Of a stretch of DNA of 64,000 bases, positions 24,796 through 33,002 are shown one piece after another; position 1 is the stretch's first letter; each line of letters opens with the position of its first letter. Under the pieces are notes generated by a model, which saw only the letters and a list, made by a program, of their open reading frames with translations, was not told the DNA's origin and did no database searches. The position numbers were made by a program, and so were the translations under genes. Where the stretch lies: assembly GCA_963817405.1 (NCBI GenBank), contig CAWFNW010000001.1, positions 310,001 to 374,000 of the forward strand. Direction: 5' to 3'. The stretch is from CAWFNW01 sp963817405 (GTDB lineage: Bacteria; Actinomycetota; Coriobacteriia; Anaerosomatales; Anaerosomataceae).

Positions 24796-25488
24796 TCAGA
24801 CGCCGGAGTGGGCGTCGAACGCCGCGAGGATCTCGTGCCCGGACGACGTCCCGATGCGGCTCGCGCCGGCATCAAGCATCGCGAGCGCCGTTGAGAGGTC
24901 GCGAATCCCGCCCGCTGCCTTCACGCCGATCCTAGGCCCCACGGCCGCACGCATCGCGAGCACGTCCTCGATCGACGCACCGCGCGGGCCGAAACCGGTC
25001 GACGTCTTCACGAAGTCCGCGCCGGCCTCGACACAAAGCCCGCAGGCGCGCGTGATCTGCTCAGGCGTGAGATACCCTGTTTCGAGGATCACCTTGACGA
25101 GTCCCGCTCCGCCGGATACGTCGGTTACCGCGTCGACCACGGCAGCAATGTCGTCCACGACGAACCGGTCCTCGCCCTCCAGAAGCGCTGCGACGTTCAT
25201 GACCATGTCGATTTCGACACACCCGAGGTCGGCCAGATGCGCAGCTTCCTCGGCCTTCGTCTCGGTCATCGAGTACCCAAGGGGAAAGCCGACGACCGAG
25301 CAGACCTTCGTCACCGTGCCTGCGAGCACCTCGGTAGCGAGCGGCACGAGGAACGGTGAGACACAGAGCGACGCGAAGCCGGCATCGGCCGAGCCCGCCA
25401 TCCACGTCGCCGCCTCTTTGAAGCCGACGGTGGGCTTGAGCAGCGTCTGGTCGATCGAGCTGGCGAGTGTGGCGCGGTCGATGGTCAT
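24796..25488 (-). CDS. deoC: deoxyribose-phosphate aldolase
   Basis: Class I aldolase splitting 2-deoxyribose-5-phosphate into glyceraldehyde-3-phosphate and acetaldehyde, ending deoxynucleoside catabolism. N-terminal IDQTLLKPT, catalytic Asp94 in CVEIDMVMNVA, Schiff-base Lys161 in FVKTSTGFGPRGA and the VKAAGGIRD strand are all present in 230 residues. It lies between era (2-base gap) and recO (4-base gap); in Bacillus no deoC lies here, so this is an insertion, but its closeness to cytidine deaminase (cdd) makes sense for pyrimidine deoxynucleoside salvage. Confidence 0.95.
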   Translation of the reverse strand: MTIDRATLASSIDQTLLKPTVGFKEAATWMAGSADAGFASLCVSPFLVPLATEVLAGTVTKVCSVVGFPLGYSMTETKAEEAAHLADLGCVEIDMVMNVAALLEGEDRFVVDDIAAVVDAVTDVSGGAGLVKVILETGYLTPEQITRACGLCVEAGADFVKTSTGFGPRGASIEDVLAMRAAVGPRIGVKAAGGIRDLSTALAMLDAGASRIGTSSGHEILAAFDAHSGV

Positions 25489-25490
25489 CT

Positions 25491-26405
25491 CTAGAGCCCC
25501 TCTCCGTAGCCGAAACGCTTGATCTGGCTCGCGTCGCGGCGCCAGTCCTTCTTCACCTTCACTCGCAGGTCGAGGTAGACCCTCGTACCGAGCAAGCGTT
25601 CGAGATCTCCCCGAGCGTCGGTACCGAGCTTGCGAATCATCTCCCCACCCTTGCCGATGATGATGCCCTTCTGCGACTCCCGCTCAACGTAGATCATCGC
25701 GCTGATCGAGGTGAGGTCGGCCTTGTCGTCGCGAGTCATGTCCTCGATCGCGACCCCGATGGCATGCGGCACCTCGTCGCGGGTGTTGTGCAGCGCGCGC
25801 TCGCGGATGAACTCGGCGAGCATGACCTCGAGGGGTTGGTCGGTCGGCATGTCGCGCGGGAAATAGCGCGGCCCGTCGGGAAGGAGCCGCTTGACCGCCT
25901 CGACCACGCCGTCCACATTGAAGCGCTCTACCGCGGAGCACACGACGACGTCCTCGAAGTGCGCGAGACCGCGGGCAATAGCGACTTGGCGCTCGACGAA
26001 GTCGGGCTTGGCGAGGTCCGCTTTCGTGAGTATCAATACCTTCTTCGCCGAGCACTCGGCGACGCGGTGGGCGACCCACTTGTCGCCAGGGCCGATCTTA
26101 GCCGCGGCGTCGATGACGAGGCACGCGACGTCAACGTCGGAGAGTGCCAGCATGCTTGAGCGGTTGAGCTCCTCGCCGAGCGCATCCTGAGGCTTGTGGA
26201 GGCCTGGGGTGTCGACGAAGACGATCTGTGCGTCCTCCAAATCGAGAATGGCCCGCAGGCGGTGCCTTGTCGTCTGCGGGGTGTTCGAGGTGATGGCGAC
26301 CTTCGAACCCACGAGCGCGTTCACGAGCGTCGACTTGCCGGCATTCGGCCTGCCGACGAGCGCGACGAACCCGCTCTTCACGACCTCGTGGGAAAGCGCG
26401 CTCAC
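25491..26405 (-). CDS. era: GTPase Era
   Basis: Ribosome-assembly GTPase binding the 3' end of 16S rRNA. GTPase motifs: GRPNAGKSTL (residues 18-27), switch region SNTPQTTRHR, DTPGLHKP and TKAD. The C-terminal KH domain has GQ/KGIIIGKGGEMIRKLG followed by VYLDLRVKVKKDWR. The start is GTG 26403-26405, overlapping the cdd stop by four bases; the longer open frame overlaps cdd. 304 residues is normal. Tight coupling cdd-era is as in Bacillus and allied lineages. Confidence 0.96.
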   Translation of the reverse strand: MSALSHEVVKSGFVALVGRPNAGKSTLVNALVGSKVAITSNTPQTTRHRLRAILDLEDAQIVFVDTPGLHKPQDALGEELNRSSMLALSDVDVACLVIDAAAKIGPGDKWVAHRVAECSAKKVLILTKADLAKPDFVERQVAIARGLAHFEDVVVCSAVERFNVDGVVEAVKRLLPDGPRYFPRDMPTDQPLEVMLAEFIRERALHNTRDEVPHAIGVAIEDMTRDDKADLTSISAMIYVERESQKGIIIGKGGEMIRKLGTDARGDLERLLGTRVYLDLRVKVKKDWRRDASQIKRFGYGEGL

Positions 26406-26833
26406 TCTTCGTCGTCTCCGTCGTCCTGATCGAGGTAGCCGCGAACGAACGCCTCGGGCAGCAGCTGGTTGAGCGTGCGGACCTCGACGGCGTCGCCCTT
26501 GCCACCCATGATGACCCGCATCTCGGGGTTGAACTCGGCCAGGAACTGACGGCAGGCACCGCATGGGACCGTTGGCGCCTCCGAGTCGCCGACGACGGCG
26601 ATTGCATCGAACTCATGGCGTCCGGCGGTGACGGCAGCGAGCGCGGCGGCCCGCTCTGCGCAGATGGTCGAACCGTACGCGGCGTTCTCCACGTTCACAC
26701 CCTGAAAGATCTCCCCCCCGGCGAAGACGGCGGCCCCGACGCGAAACTGGGAATACGGCGCATACGCCTTCGGCCGTACTTCGCGCGCAAATGCCAAGAG
26801 CGTCAGATCGGCCGGCGAGATCGACTCAGTCAT
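26402..26833 (-). CDS. cdd: cytidine deaminase
   Basis: Zinc enzyme converting cytidine and deoxycytidine to the uridines. The 143-residue tetrameric type has YAPYSQFRVGAAV, GVNVENAAYGSTICAERAA (catalytic Cys-Ala-Glu) and the zinc-binding PCGACRQFLAEF. The C-terminus is an acidic tail (QDDGDDEE) longer than usual. ATG start at 26831-26833 overlaps the upstream CBS-domain gene by eight bases; a longer frame in the same phase is rejected because it runs antisense-like and arginine-rich. Confidence 0.95.
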   Translation of the reverse strand: MTESISPADLTLLAFAREVRPKAYAPYSQFRVGAAVFAGGEIFQGVNVENAAYGSTICAERAAALAAVTAGRHEFDAIAVVGDSEAPTVPCGACRQFLAEFNPEMRVIMGGKGDAVEVRTLNQLLPEAFVRGYLDQDDGDDEE

Positions 26834-28112
26834 TCGCGTCCTCCTCCTGTGGTTGGGCGGGCTCGACAAGCAGCCCACGCACGCGGTTGCCTTCCATGTC
26901 CTCAACGACGAGACGCAGACCCTCCACTTCGAGTGCCTCACCCCGAGTCGGGATGTGGCCTGCGAGCTCAACGAAGAGGCCGCCGACCGAGTCGGCCTCG
27001 AGCTCGATGTCCGTACCGAATGCCTCGTTGAGATCGTCGATCGGCATGCGCGCATCGATCCGCGCCCGACCGCCCCCAAGGTCGACCATCATCGGCATCG
27101 CCGTGTCGTACTCGTCGAAGATCTCGCCGACAATCTCTTCGAGGAGGTCCTCGATGGTCACGAGACCAGCAGTCCCGCCGTACTCGTCGGCGACGATTGC
27201 GATGTGCGTCTTGGTGCGCATCTCGATGAGGAGCTCCTCAACCGGCTTCGTTTCGGGGACGAAGTAGGGTTCGCGGGCGATCGACACCAGCCGGCCGTCG
27301 ACACACTCCCCGCGCCCGATGCAGAGCAGCAGATCCTTGGCGTAGAGCATTCCGCGGATGTCGTCGAGGGTGTCGTGAAAGACCGGCACTCGGGACACGC
27401 CGCTCTGGCCGATCATGTCGAGCGCCTCAGCTACGGTGGCGGTGTCTTCGAGACAGACCATGTCGGTTCTCGGCACCATGACTTCTCGCACGATCTTCTG
27501 CGTGAAGTCCGCCACCGCGTCGATGATGGCTTCTTCAGCTTCGTCGCGAGAGACGTCTTCGTCGTCACCGGGAGCCGCGGCCCGGAGCTCGTCCGCCGTG
27601 AGCCACGCATCCGCCACCGGCTCCTCCGCGACGAGCCCCACGAGCCAGATCAGCGGCGCCGCGAGAACGCGAGCGACCGGAGAGAGAGCCGCGGTCAGCT
27701 GCTTCGCGACCGGCGCGGCGGCAAGCGCGACACGCTCGGGGTTGTGTACGGCCAGCGTGCGGGCAAGCGCCTCCCCCACGATGAACACGACGAGCGCGGC
27801 GACGGCCGTCCCCAGAAGGAGCGCGAACCACACGGCCTCGACCAGTCCCTCAGCGAGGAGCACCCACGTGAGCGATGCGCTCCCAAGGCCATAGGCGATC
27901 GCGCGCATCACGGCGGTCGCGCCGCGAATGCGGCCCGGGCGTTCGACAAGCCGCTCGAGGCTCGCCGCGCCGGGACGGTCGTTCTCGGCCAGACGCCGTG
28001 CGCGCCCGCGCGTCATGTGCTCGACGGCGGCGTCAGCGGCTGTGAGCGTACCGGTCAGAAGGGCCAAAACGAGCAGCACGAGGATCTCGATGATGAGCAC
28101 GAGCGCGGGCAT
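26826..28112 (-). CDS. CNNM/CorC (HlyC) family membrane protein with tandem CBS domains
   Basis: Putative magnesium/cobalt efflux or divalent-cation homeostasis protein. Three to four N-terminal membrane helices (from residue 4, LVLIIEILVLLVLALLTGTL, to about residue 130) form the CNNM-type domain. An acidic linker leads to two CBS domains (EVMVPRTDMVCLEDTATVAE, then SIAREPYFVPETKPVEELL) and a C-terminal CorC_HlyC domain with DEYGGTAGLVTIEDLLEEIV. 428 residues is typical. In Bacillus-like order this gene does not lie between dgkA and cdd, but CorC-type genes often neighbour ybeY in other bacteria. Confidence 0.9.
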   Translation of the reverse strand: MPALVLIIEILVLLVLALLTGTLTAADAAVEHMTRGRARRLAENDRPGAASLERLVERPGRIRGATAVMRAIAYGLGSASLTWVLLAEGLVEAVWFALLLGTAVAALVVFIVGEALARTLAVHNPERVALAAAPVAKQLTAALSPVARVLAAPLIWLVGLVAEEPVADAWLTADELRAAAPGDDEDVSRDEAEEAIIDAVADFTQKIVREVMVPRTDMVCLEDTATVAEALDMIGQSGVSRVPVFHDTLDDIRGMLYAKDLLLCIGRGECVDGRLVSIAREPYFVPETKPVEELLIEMRTKTHIAIVADEYGGTAGLVTIEDLLEEIVGEIFDEYDTAMPMMVDLGGGRARIDARMPIDDLNEAFGTDIELEADSVGGLFVELAGHIPTRGEALEVEGLRLVVEDMEGNRVRGLLVEPAQPQEEDAND

Positions 28113-28142
28113 GAGGAGCTGATCAACGCCTCTCTGTTGGTG

Positions 28143-28847
28143 TCAGGTCCAGAATAGTTGAAACACGAGCGTGGTGATGAGCGCGCCGAGAAGTGCACCC
28201 CACAGCGACTGCCAGATCGTGTGCGTTCCCGACTCGACGCGGCTGTGGATGACGAGCGAGGCGATGAACGCTGCCAGCACGCCGGCAGCGGCGCTGGCAG
28301 TCACATACGCTATGGCAAGCGCCGCCGCGACGGCCAGCCCGGCATGCCCGGACGGCCATCCGCCCCGAAGCCAGGTGCCTCCCTCGCGGGAGAGGGCCTT
28401 GCCGACGAGAACCGCGAGCGCGGTGACCCCGAGAGCGACCACCGTGAGGTGCGATGGCGTCTCCCGCACCCGGGTGAGCAGGATCCTTGAGACAGAGCCC
28501 AGCCGCGCGAAGAAGATGACGTATCCGACAACCGCCGAGCCGATGGCGCTCACCAACACGGCTCCGGCGGCAACGTCTTTGGCGACCTTCGCGATGGGGT
28601 CGTAGCCCTCTGTCGCCAGGTCGATCGTTGCTTCCACCGCCGTGTTGACGAGCTCGGTGCCGATGACGAAAACGATCGTGAGGAGGACGACCAGGAACTC
28701 GGTACGGCTGATGCGGAAGAACGTCGAGGCGAACAGGACCACGATCGCAAGCCCGACGTGAATCCGCATGTTCCGCTGGGTTCGAAGCGTGTAGACGATC
28801 CCGTCGATCGCGTGGTTGAAACTCGCAACGAGCGATCGGGAGCGCAT
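28143..28847 (-). CDS. dgkA: fusion of undecaprenol/diacylglycerol kinase and PAP2 phosphatase
   Basis: The N-terminal approximately 115 residues are a DgkA-type lipid kinase: SFNHAIDGIVYTLRTQRNMR, IHVGLA and the signature GTELVNTAVEATIDL followed by AKDVAAGAVL. After a linker the C-terminal half (about 125-234) is a PAP2 family domain with GKALSREGG, GGWPSGHAGLA and SRVESGTHTIWQSLWGALLG, matching the K..R, PSGH and SR...H motifs. Both domains are membrane-embedded. The fusion would phosphorylate and dephosphorylate lipid alcohols such as undecaprenol; its net role is unclear. It lies 11 bases after ybeY. Confidence 0.92.
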   Translation of the reverse strand: MRSRSLVASFNHAIDGIVYTLRTQRNMRIHVGLAIVVLFASTFFRISRTEFLVVLLTIVFVIGTELVNTAVEATIDLATEGYDPIAKVAKDVAAGAVLVSAIGSAVVGYVIFFARLGSVSRILLTRVRETPSHLTVVALGVTALAVLVGKALSREGGTWLRGGWPSGHAGLAVAAALAIAYVTASAAAGVLAAFIASLVIHSRVESGTHTIWQSLWGALLGALITTLVFQLFWT

Positions 28848-28858
28848 CGTTCGACTCC

Positions 28859-29299
28859 TCAGCCGACGTACGCGTCGAGGAGTACGCGTTCGCGCTCCTG
28901 CATGACCGCTGCGTCGTCGTCGCTGTGGTGGTCGTAGCCGAGCAGGTGGAGGATGCCGTGGACGAGCAGCAAGTTTAGCTCGGACTCGATCGTCGTGCCC
29001 AGCTCGTCAGCCTGCGTGGCAGCGATCTCCGGCGCGATGATCACGTCGCCGAGGGTGATCGGCTCATCGGCGACCACGGCGCACGGGTCGTCGCACCCGA
29101 AGGACAGAACATCGGTCGGACCCTCAATGCCCCGATACTGCTCGTTGAGATGCGCCATCTCCTCGACCCCGACGAGCGCCACCGAGAGCTCCGACTCCTC
29201 GGGAGCGGCCTCCATGCGCAACACGTGGAGGGCGAGCTCCTCAAACGCCTCTAGCCTGAGCGGCTCAGGCTCGCGATGGCTGGTGACGCTGACCTGCAT
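28859..29299 (-). CDS. ybeY: endoribonuclease YbeY, rRNA maturation factor
   Basis: Zinc-dependent RNase acting in 16S rRNA 3' maturation and ribosome quality control. The signature HGILHLLGYDHHSDDD (His114, His118, His124) and the preceding PTDVLSFG are intact; LGDVIIAPEIA is also typical. The 146-residue protein starts at ATG 29297-29299 with GGGAG eight bases upstream, which makes it overlap the end of the HD phosphohydrolase by 35 bases. Longer starts lie wholly inside the neighbour and are rejected. Confidence 0.94.
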   Translation of the reverse strand: MQVSVTSHREPEPLRLEAFEELALHVLRMEAAPEESELSVALVGVEEMAHLNEQYRGIEGPTDVLSFGCDDPCAVVADEPITLGDVIIAPEIAATQADELGTTIESELNLLLVHGILHLLGYDHHSDDDAAVMQERERVLLDAYVG

Positions 29300-30713
29300 G
29301 CTGGTCGCTCCCTTCCGCAAACTCGGGGTACTCGATCCGTGGATGATAGACGCCCTCGAGCATCTGCGCATAGACACCGGTGACCTGCTCGATCTCAGCG
29401 ATCGTGAGGTCCGACAGATCCAGCTGGTGGTCGGCACGCTTGGTCTCGATGACCTTGCGGACGACTTTCTCGATACGCTCCGGCGTTGGGGTGACGAGCG
29501 AGCGCATGGCTGCTTCTGACGCATCGGCGAGCATGACAAGCGCCGCCTCGCGCGACGTGGGCAGCTCTCCCGAGTAGCGGTAGTCCGCCTCGACGACCGG
29601 TTCGCCGTTTGCCGTCGCCTTGCTGTAGAAGTACGAGACGATCGAGGTCCCGTGGTGCTGCCGAATGATGTCCACGACCTCGCGTGGCAGGCGGTACTCC
29701 TCGCCGATCTGCACGCCCTCGGTCACGTGCGCTGTGATGATGAGCGCCGAGACGGCGGGCGAGGTAGTGTCGTGAGGATTGGCGCTGCAGGACTGGTTCT
29801 CGGCGAAGAATCCCGGACGCCGGAGCTTCCCGACGTCGTGGTAGTACGCGCCGACACGGGTCAGCAGCCGGTTGGCTCCGATTGCCGCTGCCGCCGCCTC
29901 GGCAAGGTTGGCCGTCATGACCGAGTGGCTGTACGTCCCGGGCGCCTCCATCATCAGCCGTTGGAGGAGCGGATGCGATGGACCGGCGATCTCGAGCAGG
30001 CGCACGTCGGTCGTGACGCCGAAGATGCGCTCGAACAGCGGCAGCAGCAGTAGCACAAGGCCGACGGTCAAACCACCGCCGACAGCGCCGAGCGCGCCAG
30101 CCTGGAGCGCTCGCGAGAACGTGGCACCCTCCAGAACCGTCGCACCGAGCGCCGCACCGCCGGTCACGACGACGATGAGTCCGCCGGCCGACGCGAGGCG
30201 GGACCGGTCGTGTACCGACGCCATCGCGGTGGCGCCGGCGGCGGCCGCGATCAACGCGCCGACGACGTGCGCGCCGTCGAGCACGCCGAAGAGCACACCG
30301 ACGCCGCCACCGAGGATCGCCAAGAGCACGCCGACCCGCGGGTTGAGAAGCAGCGTGGCCAGGACGGCCGCGAGCGGGATCGGCAGCACGAATGGCGGGA
30401 TCGACGGCGCGAACGTCGCGACCAACCACGTGCCGTAGACGACGCCCAGCACGAGCACCGATAGGATCGTGAGGTCGCGGAGCCGCTCCCACACGCCCGG
30501 CTCGCTCCTTTGAAGGTAGAGCCCGCTCACCAGCACGAGAAGGCCCACGAGCGTGACCTCCGCGAGCACGACGCCGGCGTCCCCCCGCCAGGCAAGCGGA
30601 ATCGCCGCCAAGACGGCTGTCAGCGCGCCCAATGCAGCGCGCTGCCCCAGTGCCGTCGAGAGCGGACCGGTCGTCGGCCAGAGCGCCGCGACCTTGTCGA
30701 AGAGGCTACCCAT
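29265..30713 (-). CDS. membrane HD phosphohydrolase, PgpH-like but lacking the extracytoplasmic domain
   Basis: Probable c-di-AMP phosphodiesterase (PgpH/YqfF family). 482 residues: about eight membrane helices up to residue 227, then a cytoplasmic HD domain with TYSHSVMTANLAEAAA (His263), GAYYHDVGKLRRP (His292-Asp293), FFAENQ and NPHD, REVVDIIRQHHG and DASEAAMRSL. Bacillus PgpH is about 710 residues because it carries an extracellular 7TMR-HDED domain after the first helix; this protein begins directly with the membrane block and lacks it. Start ATG 30711-30713 overlaps the phoH stop by eight bases. Gene order phoH-HD-ybeY is conserved. Confidence 0.9.
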   Translation of the reverse strand: MGSLFDKVAALWPTTGPLSTALGQRAALGALTAVLAAIPLAWRGDAGVVLAEVTLVGLLVLVSGLYLQRSEPGVWERLRDLTILSVLVLGVVYGTWLVATFAPSIPPFVLPIPLAAVLATLLLNPRVGVLLAILGGGVGVLFGVLDGAHVVGALIAAAAGATAMASVHDRSRLASAGGLIVVVTGGAALGATVLEGATFSRALQAGALGAVGGGLTVGLVLLLLPLFERIFGVTTDVRLLEIAGPSHPLLQRLMMEAPGTYSHSVMTANLAEAAAAAIGANRLLTRVGAYYHDVGKLRRPGFFAENQSCSANPHDTTSPAVSALIITAHVTEGVQIGEEYRLPREVVDIIRQHHGTSIVSYFYSKATANGEPVVEADYRYSGELPTSREAALVMLADASEAAMRSLVTPTPERIEKVVRKVIETKRADHQLDLSDLTIAEIEQVTGVYAQMLEGVYHPRIEYPEFAEGSDQHAGQRHQPSRA

Positions 30714-31680
30714 CGGTGGCGGCGCTCTTCGCCTCCTCGTAGGCCGAGTATGCCGTGACGATGCGCTGGACGAGCCGGTGGCGCACGACATCCTTCGAGG
30801 TGAGTTCGACGAACGCTACATCAGTCACTTCGTTGAGGATCTTGCGGACCTCTTTCAGCCCCGAGAGCGCTCCGATGAGATCGATCTGCGTCACGTCGCC
30901 CGTCACCACGACCCTGCTGCCGAAGCCAAGACGCGTGAGGAACATCTTCATCTGCTCGGGTGTGGTGTTCTGCGCCTCGTCCAGGATGATGAAGCTGTCG
31001 TTCAGCGTCCGGCCGCGCATGAACGCGAGTGGCGCGACCTCGATGACGCCCTTTTCGGTCAGCATCGTGGAGCGCTCGATGTCCATCATGTCGAAGAGCG
31101 CGTCGTAGAGCGGGCGCAGGTACGGATCGACCTTCTCGTAGAGCGTGCCGGGCAGATACCCTAGCTTCTCACCGGCCTCGACGGCAGGACGCGTGAGGAT
31201 GATGCGTCCCACTTCCTTCTTCTTGAGCGCATCGACGGCCATCGCCATCGCGAGGTACGTCTTGCCGGTACCGGCCGGTCCGATGCCAAACGTCACCGTG
31301 TTCTTCCGGATGGCGTCGACGTACCGCTTCTGTCCCGCGGTCTTCGGGCGGATGGTCTTGCCGCGGTGCACGAGCAGCACGTCGGAGAAGACGCTCGTCG
31401 GGCTGCCCTCATCACGCTTGAGCATATCGATGGCCCGCTCGAGGGTATCGGTCGTCAGCCGCTCGCCCTTGCCGACGAGCGAGATGAGCTCGGTGAAGAC
31501 CGCCGAGACCGCCTGCGCCTCGGCAACGTCACCGGTGACGGTGATCTCGTTTCCGCGAACGCAGATCTCGGACTCGAACTGGTCCTCGATAAGCCTCAGG
31601 AGATGGTCTCCCTCACCGATGAGGTCGACCATGTTGACATCGGGTGGCACGACCAGGCGGACCTGGCTGGGGTTCCCCAC
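30706..31680 (-). CDS. phoH: PhoH family ATPase
   Basis: P-loop protein of the PhoH/YbeZ family, usually linked to ybeY and thought to act in RNA processing. The 324-residue protein has an N-terminal KH-like segment (VRGNEITVTGD), then GIGPAGTGKTYLAM (Walker A 134-141), LTRPAVEAGEKLGYLPG, the Walker B FIILDEAQNTTPEQMK and TRLGFGSRVVVTGDVTQIDL. Start is GTG at 31678-31680. It begins the transcript that runs through the HD protein and ybeY; an extended -10 candidate (TGC-TAGACT) is at 31720-31712. Confidence 0.93.
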   Translation of the reverse strand: MGNPSQVRLVVPPDVNMVDLIGEGDHLLRLIEDQFESEICVRGNEITVTGDVAEAQAVSAVFTELISLVGKGERLTTDTLERAIDMLKRDEGSPTSVFSDVLLVHRGKTIRPKTAGQKRYVDAIRKNTVTFGIGPAGTGKTYLAMAMAVDALKKKEVGRIILTRPAVEAGEKLGYLPGTLYEKVDPYLRPLYDALFDMMDIERSTMLTEKGVIEVAPLAFMRGRTLNDSFIILDEAQNTTPEQMKMFLTRLGFGSRVVVTGDVTQIDLIGALSGLKEVRKILNEVTDVAFVELTSKDVVRHRLVQRIVTAYSAYEEAKSAATDG

Positions 31681-31711
31681 GCTATCACTCGCCTCTCACA
31701 ACGATCGATTC

Positions 31712-31720
31712 AGTCTAGCA
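31712..31720 (-). promoter_or_regulatory. extended -10 element, probable phoH promoter
   Basis: Minus strand TGC-TAGACT, about 25 bases before a GAGAGGCGAG ribosome site and the phoH GTG. No good -35 at 17 bases, which fits an extended -10 promoter. The same TGCTAGACT precedes lepA. Confidence 0.4.
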
Positions 31721-31751
31721 CGCACGATGCTCAACTCGACTCGAGCCACGG

Positions 31752-33002
31752 TCAGGCGAGCGTGCCGAGCAGACGTCCGTCCTCGTGACCCGAGACCCTC
31801 ACGCACACAAGCTCGCCCGCGCCCGCATCCGGTGCGCCAACACGGACGACCGCGCCGTTACGCGCGCGACCCTCGAACGCACCGTCGGCGGAGCGTTCGA
31901 CAAAAACCTCGACGTGACTCCCGATGCAGCTTCCGAGGAATCGCCCCTGCAGGCGGTCGCCCAGCTCGCGCATGCAGCGCGCCCGCTCGCCGGTGACCCC
32001 AGGCGGGACTTGGTCGGCACGCTGTGCGGCACGCGTGCCTGCGCGACGCGAGTAGCGAAACACGTGCAGCTTCGCGAAGCCCACCGACTCGACGAAGGCG
32101 AGCGTGCGCCCGAAGTCATCGTCCGTCTCGCCCGGGAACCCGACCAACACGTCTGTGGTGATCGCGCAGCCTGGGAACACGTTGCGGACGCGCCCGATGA
32201 TGCTTGCGAATCGGTCGGTGCCGTACCGACGGCCCATCTCGGCAAGCGTGCGATCGCACCCGCTCTGGAGCGGCACGTGAACGTGCTCGCAGAAGGCGGG
32301 GACTGCGGCCGCGACCGCGAGCAGGCGCTCGTCGACGTCCTCCGGCTCGATGCTGGAAAGCCGTATCCGTGGGATGCCGGTGGCGGCGACCGCCGCAAGG
32401 AGCTCGGGCAGACGCGCCCCCTCCCAGTCGTAGCGGCCAATGTTGATGCCGGTGAGGACGACCTCGGCCGTGCCGACACGCCCGAGCTCCCCGACCTCGG
32501 CCACGACCGACGGGAGCGGCGTTGCGCGAGGCAGCCCACGGGCGAACGGTACGATGCAGTAGGCGCAATAGGCGTCGCAGCCGTCCTCGACCTTCACCAG
32601 CGCGCGTGTGCGGAAGCCGGGCCCCGTTCGCGCGACGGGCGCCCCGGCCCGAGCGCGAGCGCCGAGCAGTCCTGCGACCCGATCGGCAACCGCCTCGCGG
32701 TCCGACTCCACGATGACGCGCTCTCCGAGCGCGCGAAGCCCCTCGGGATCGAGGGCGGCAAGGCAGCCGGTGACGACCACCACAGGGCCCGCGGGTCCGC
32801 GTAGCGCGTGCCGCACAGCCTTTCGCGCCTTGTGGTCCGACTCAGCGGTCACGGTGCACGTCGTCACCACGACAACCTCGGCGTCGTCTTCGGCGACGAC
32901 TTCGACGCCGCGTCCCATGAGGTCGGCGGCGACGGCCTCCGCCTCGGTGCGGTTCACCTTACAGCCGAGCGTGCGGAACGCGACTCTGAGCGACTCGCTC
33001 AC
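31752..33002 (-). CDS. mtaB: tRNA t6A37 methylthiotransferase (MiaB family)
   Basis: Radical SAM enzyme adding a methylthio group to N6-threonylcarbamoyladenosine 37 of tRNAs reading ANN codons. The N-terminal UPF0004 domain has FRTLGCKVNRTEAEAVAADL and TTCTVTAESDHKARKAVR with its cluster cysteines. The radical SAM triad is in CDAYCAYCIVPFARG. STDV-like ITTDVLVGFPGE and a C-terminal TRAM domain (SHVEVFVE, VRVGA) follow. 416 residues. GTG start overlaps the rsmE stop by four bases, as in the conserved dnaJ-rsmE-mtaB order. Confidence 0.94.
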   Translation of the reverse strand: MSESLRVAFRTLGCKVNRTEAEAVAADLMGRGVEVVAEDDAEVVVVTTCTVTAESDHKARKAVRHALRGPAGPVVVVTGCLAALDPEGLRALGERVIVESDREAVADRVAGLLGARARAGAPVARTGPGFRTRALVKVEDGCDAYCAYCIVPFARGLPRATPLPSVVAEVGELGRVGTAEVVLTGINIGRYDWEGARLPELLAAVAATGIPRIRLSSIEPEDVDERLLAVAAAVPAFCEHVHVPLQSGCDRTLAEMGRRYGTDRFASIIGRVRNVFPGCAITTDVLVGFPGETDDDFGRTLAFVESVGFAKLHVFRYSRRAGTRAAQRADQVPPGVTGERARCMRELGDRLQGRFLGSCIGSHVEVFVERSADGAFEGRARNGAVVRVGAPDAGAGELVCVRVSGHEDGRLLGTLA

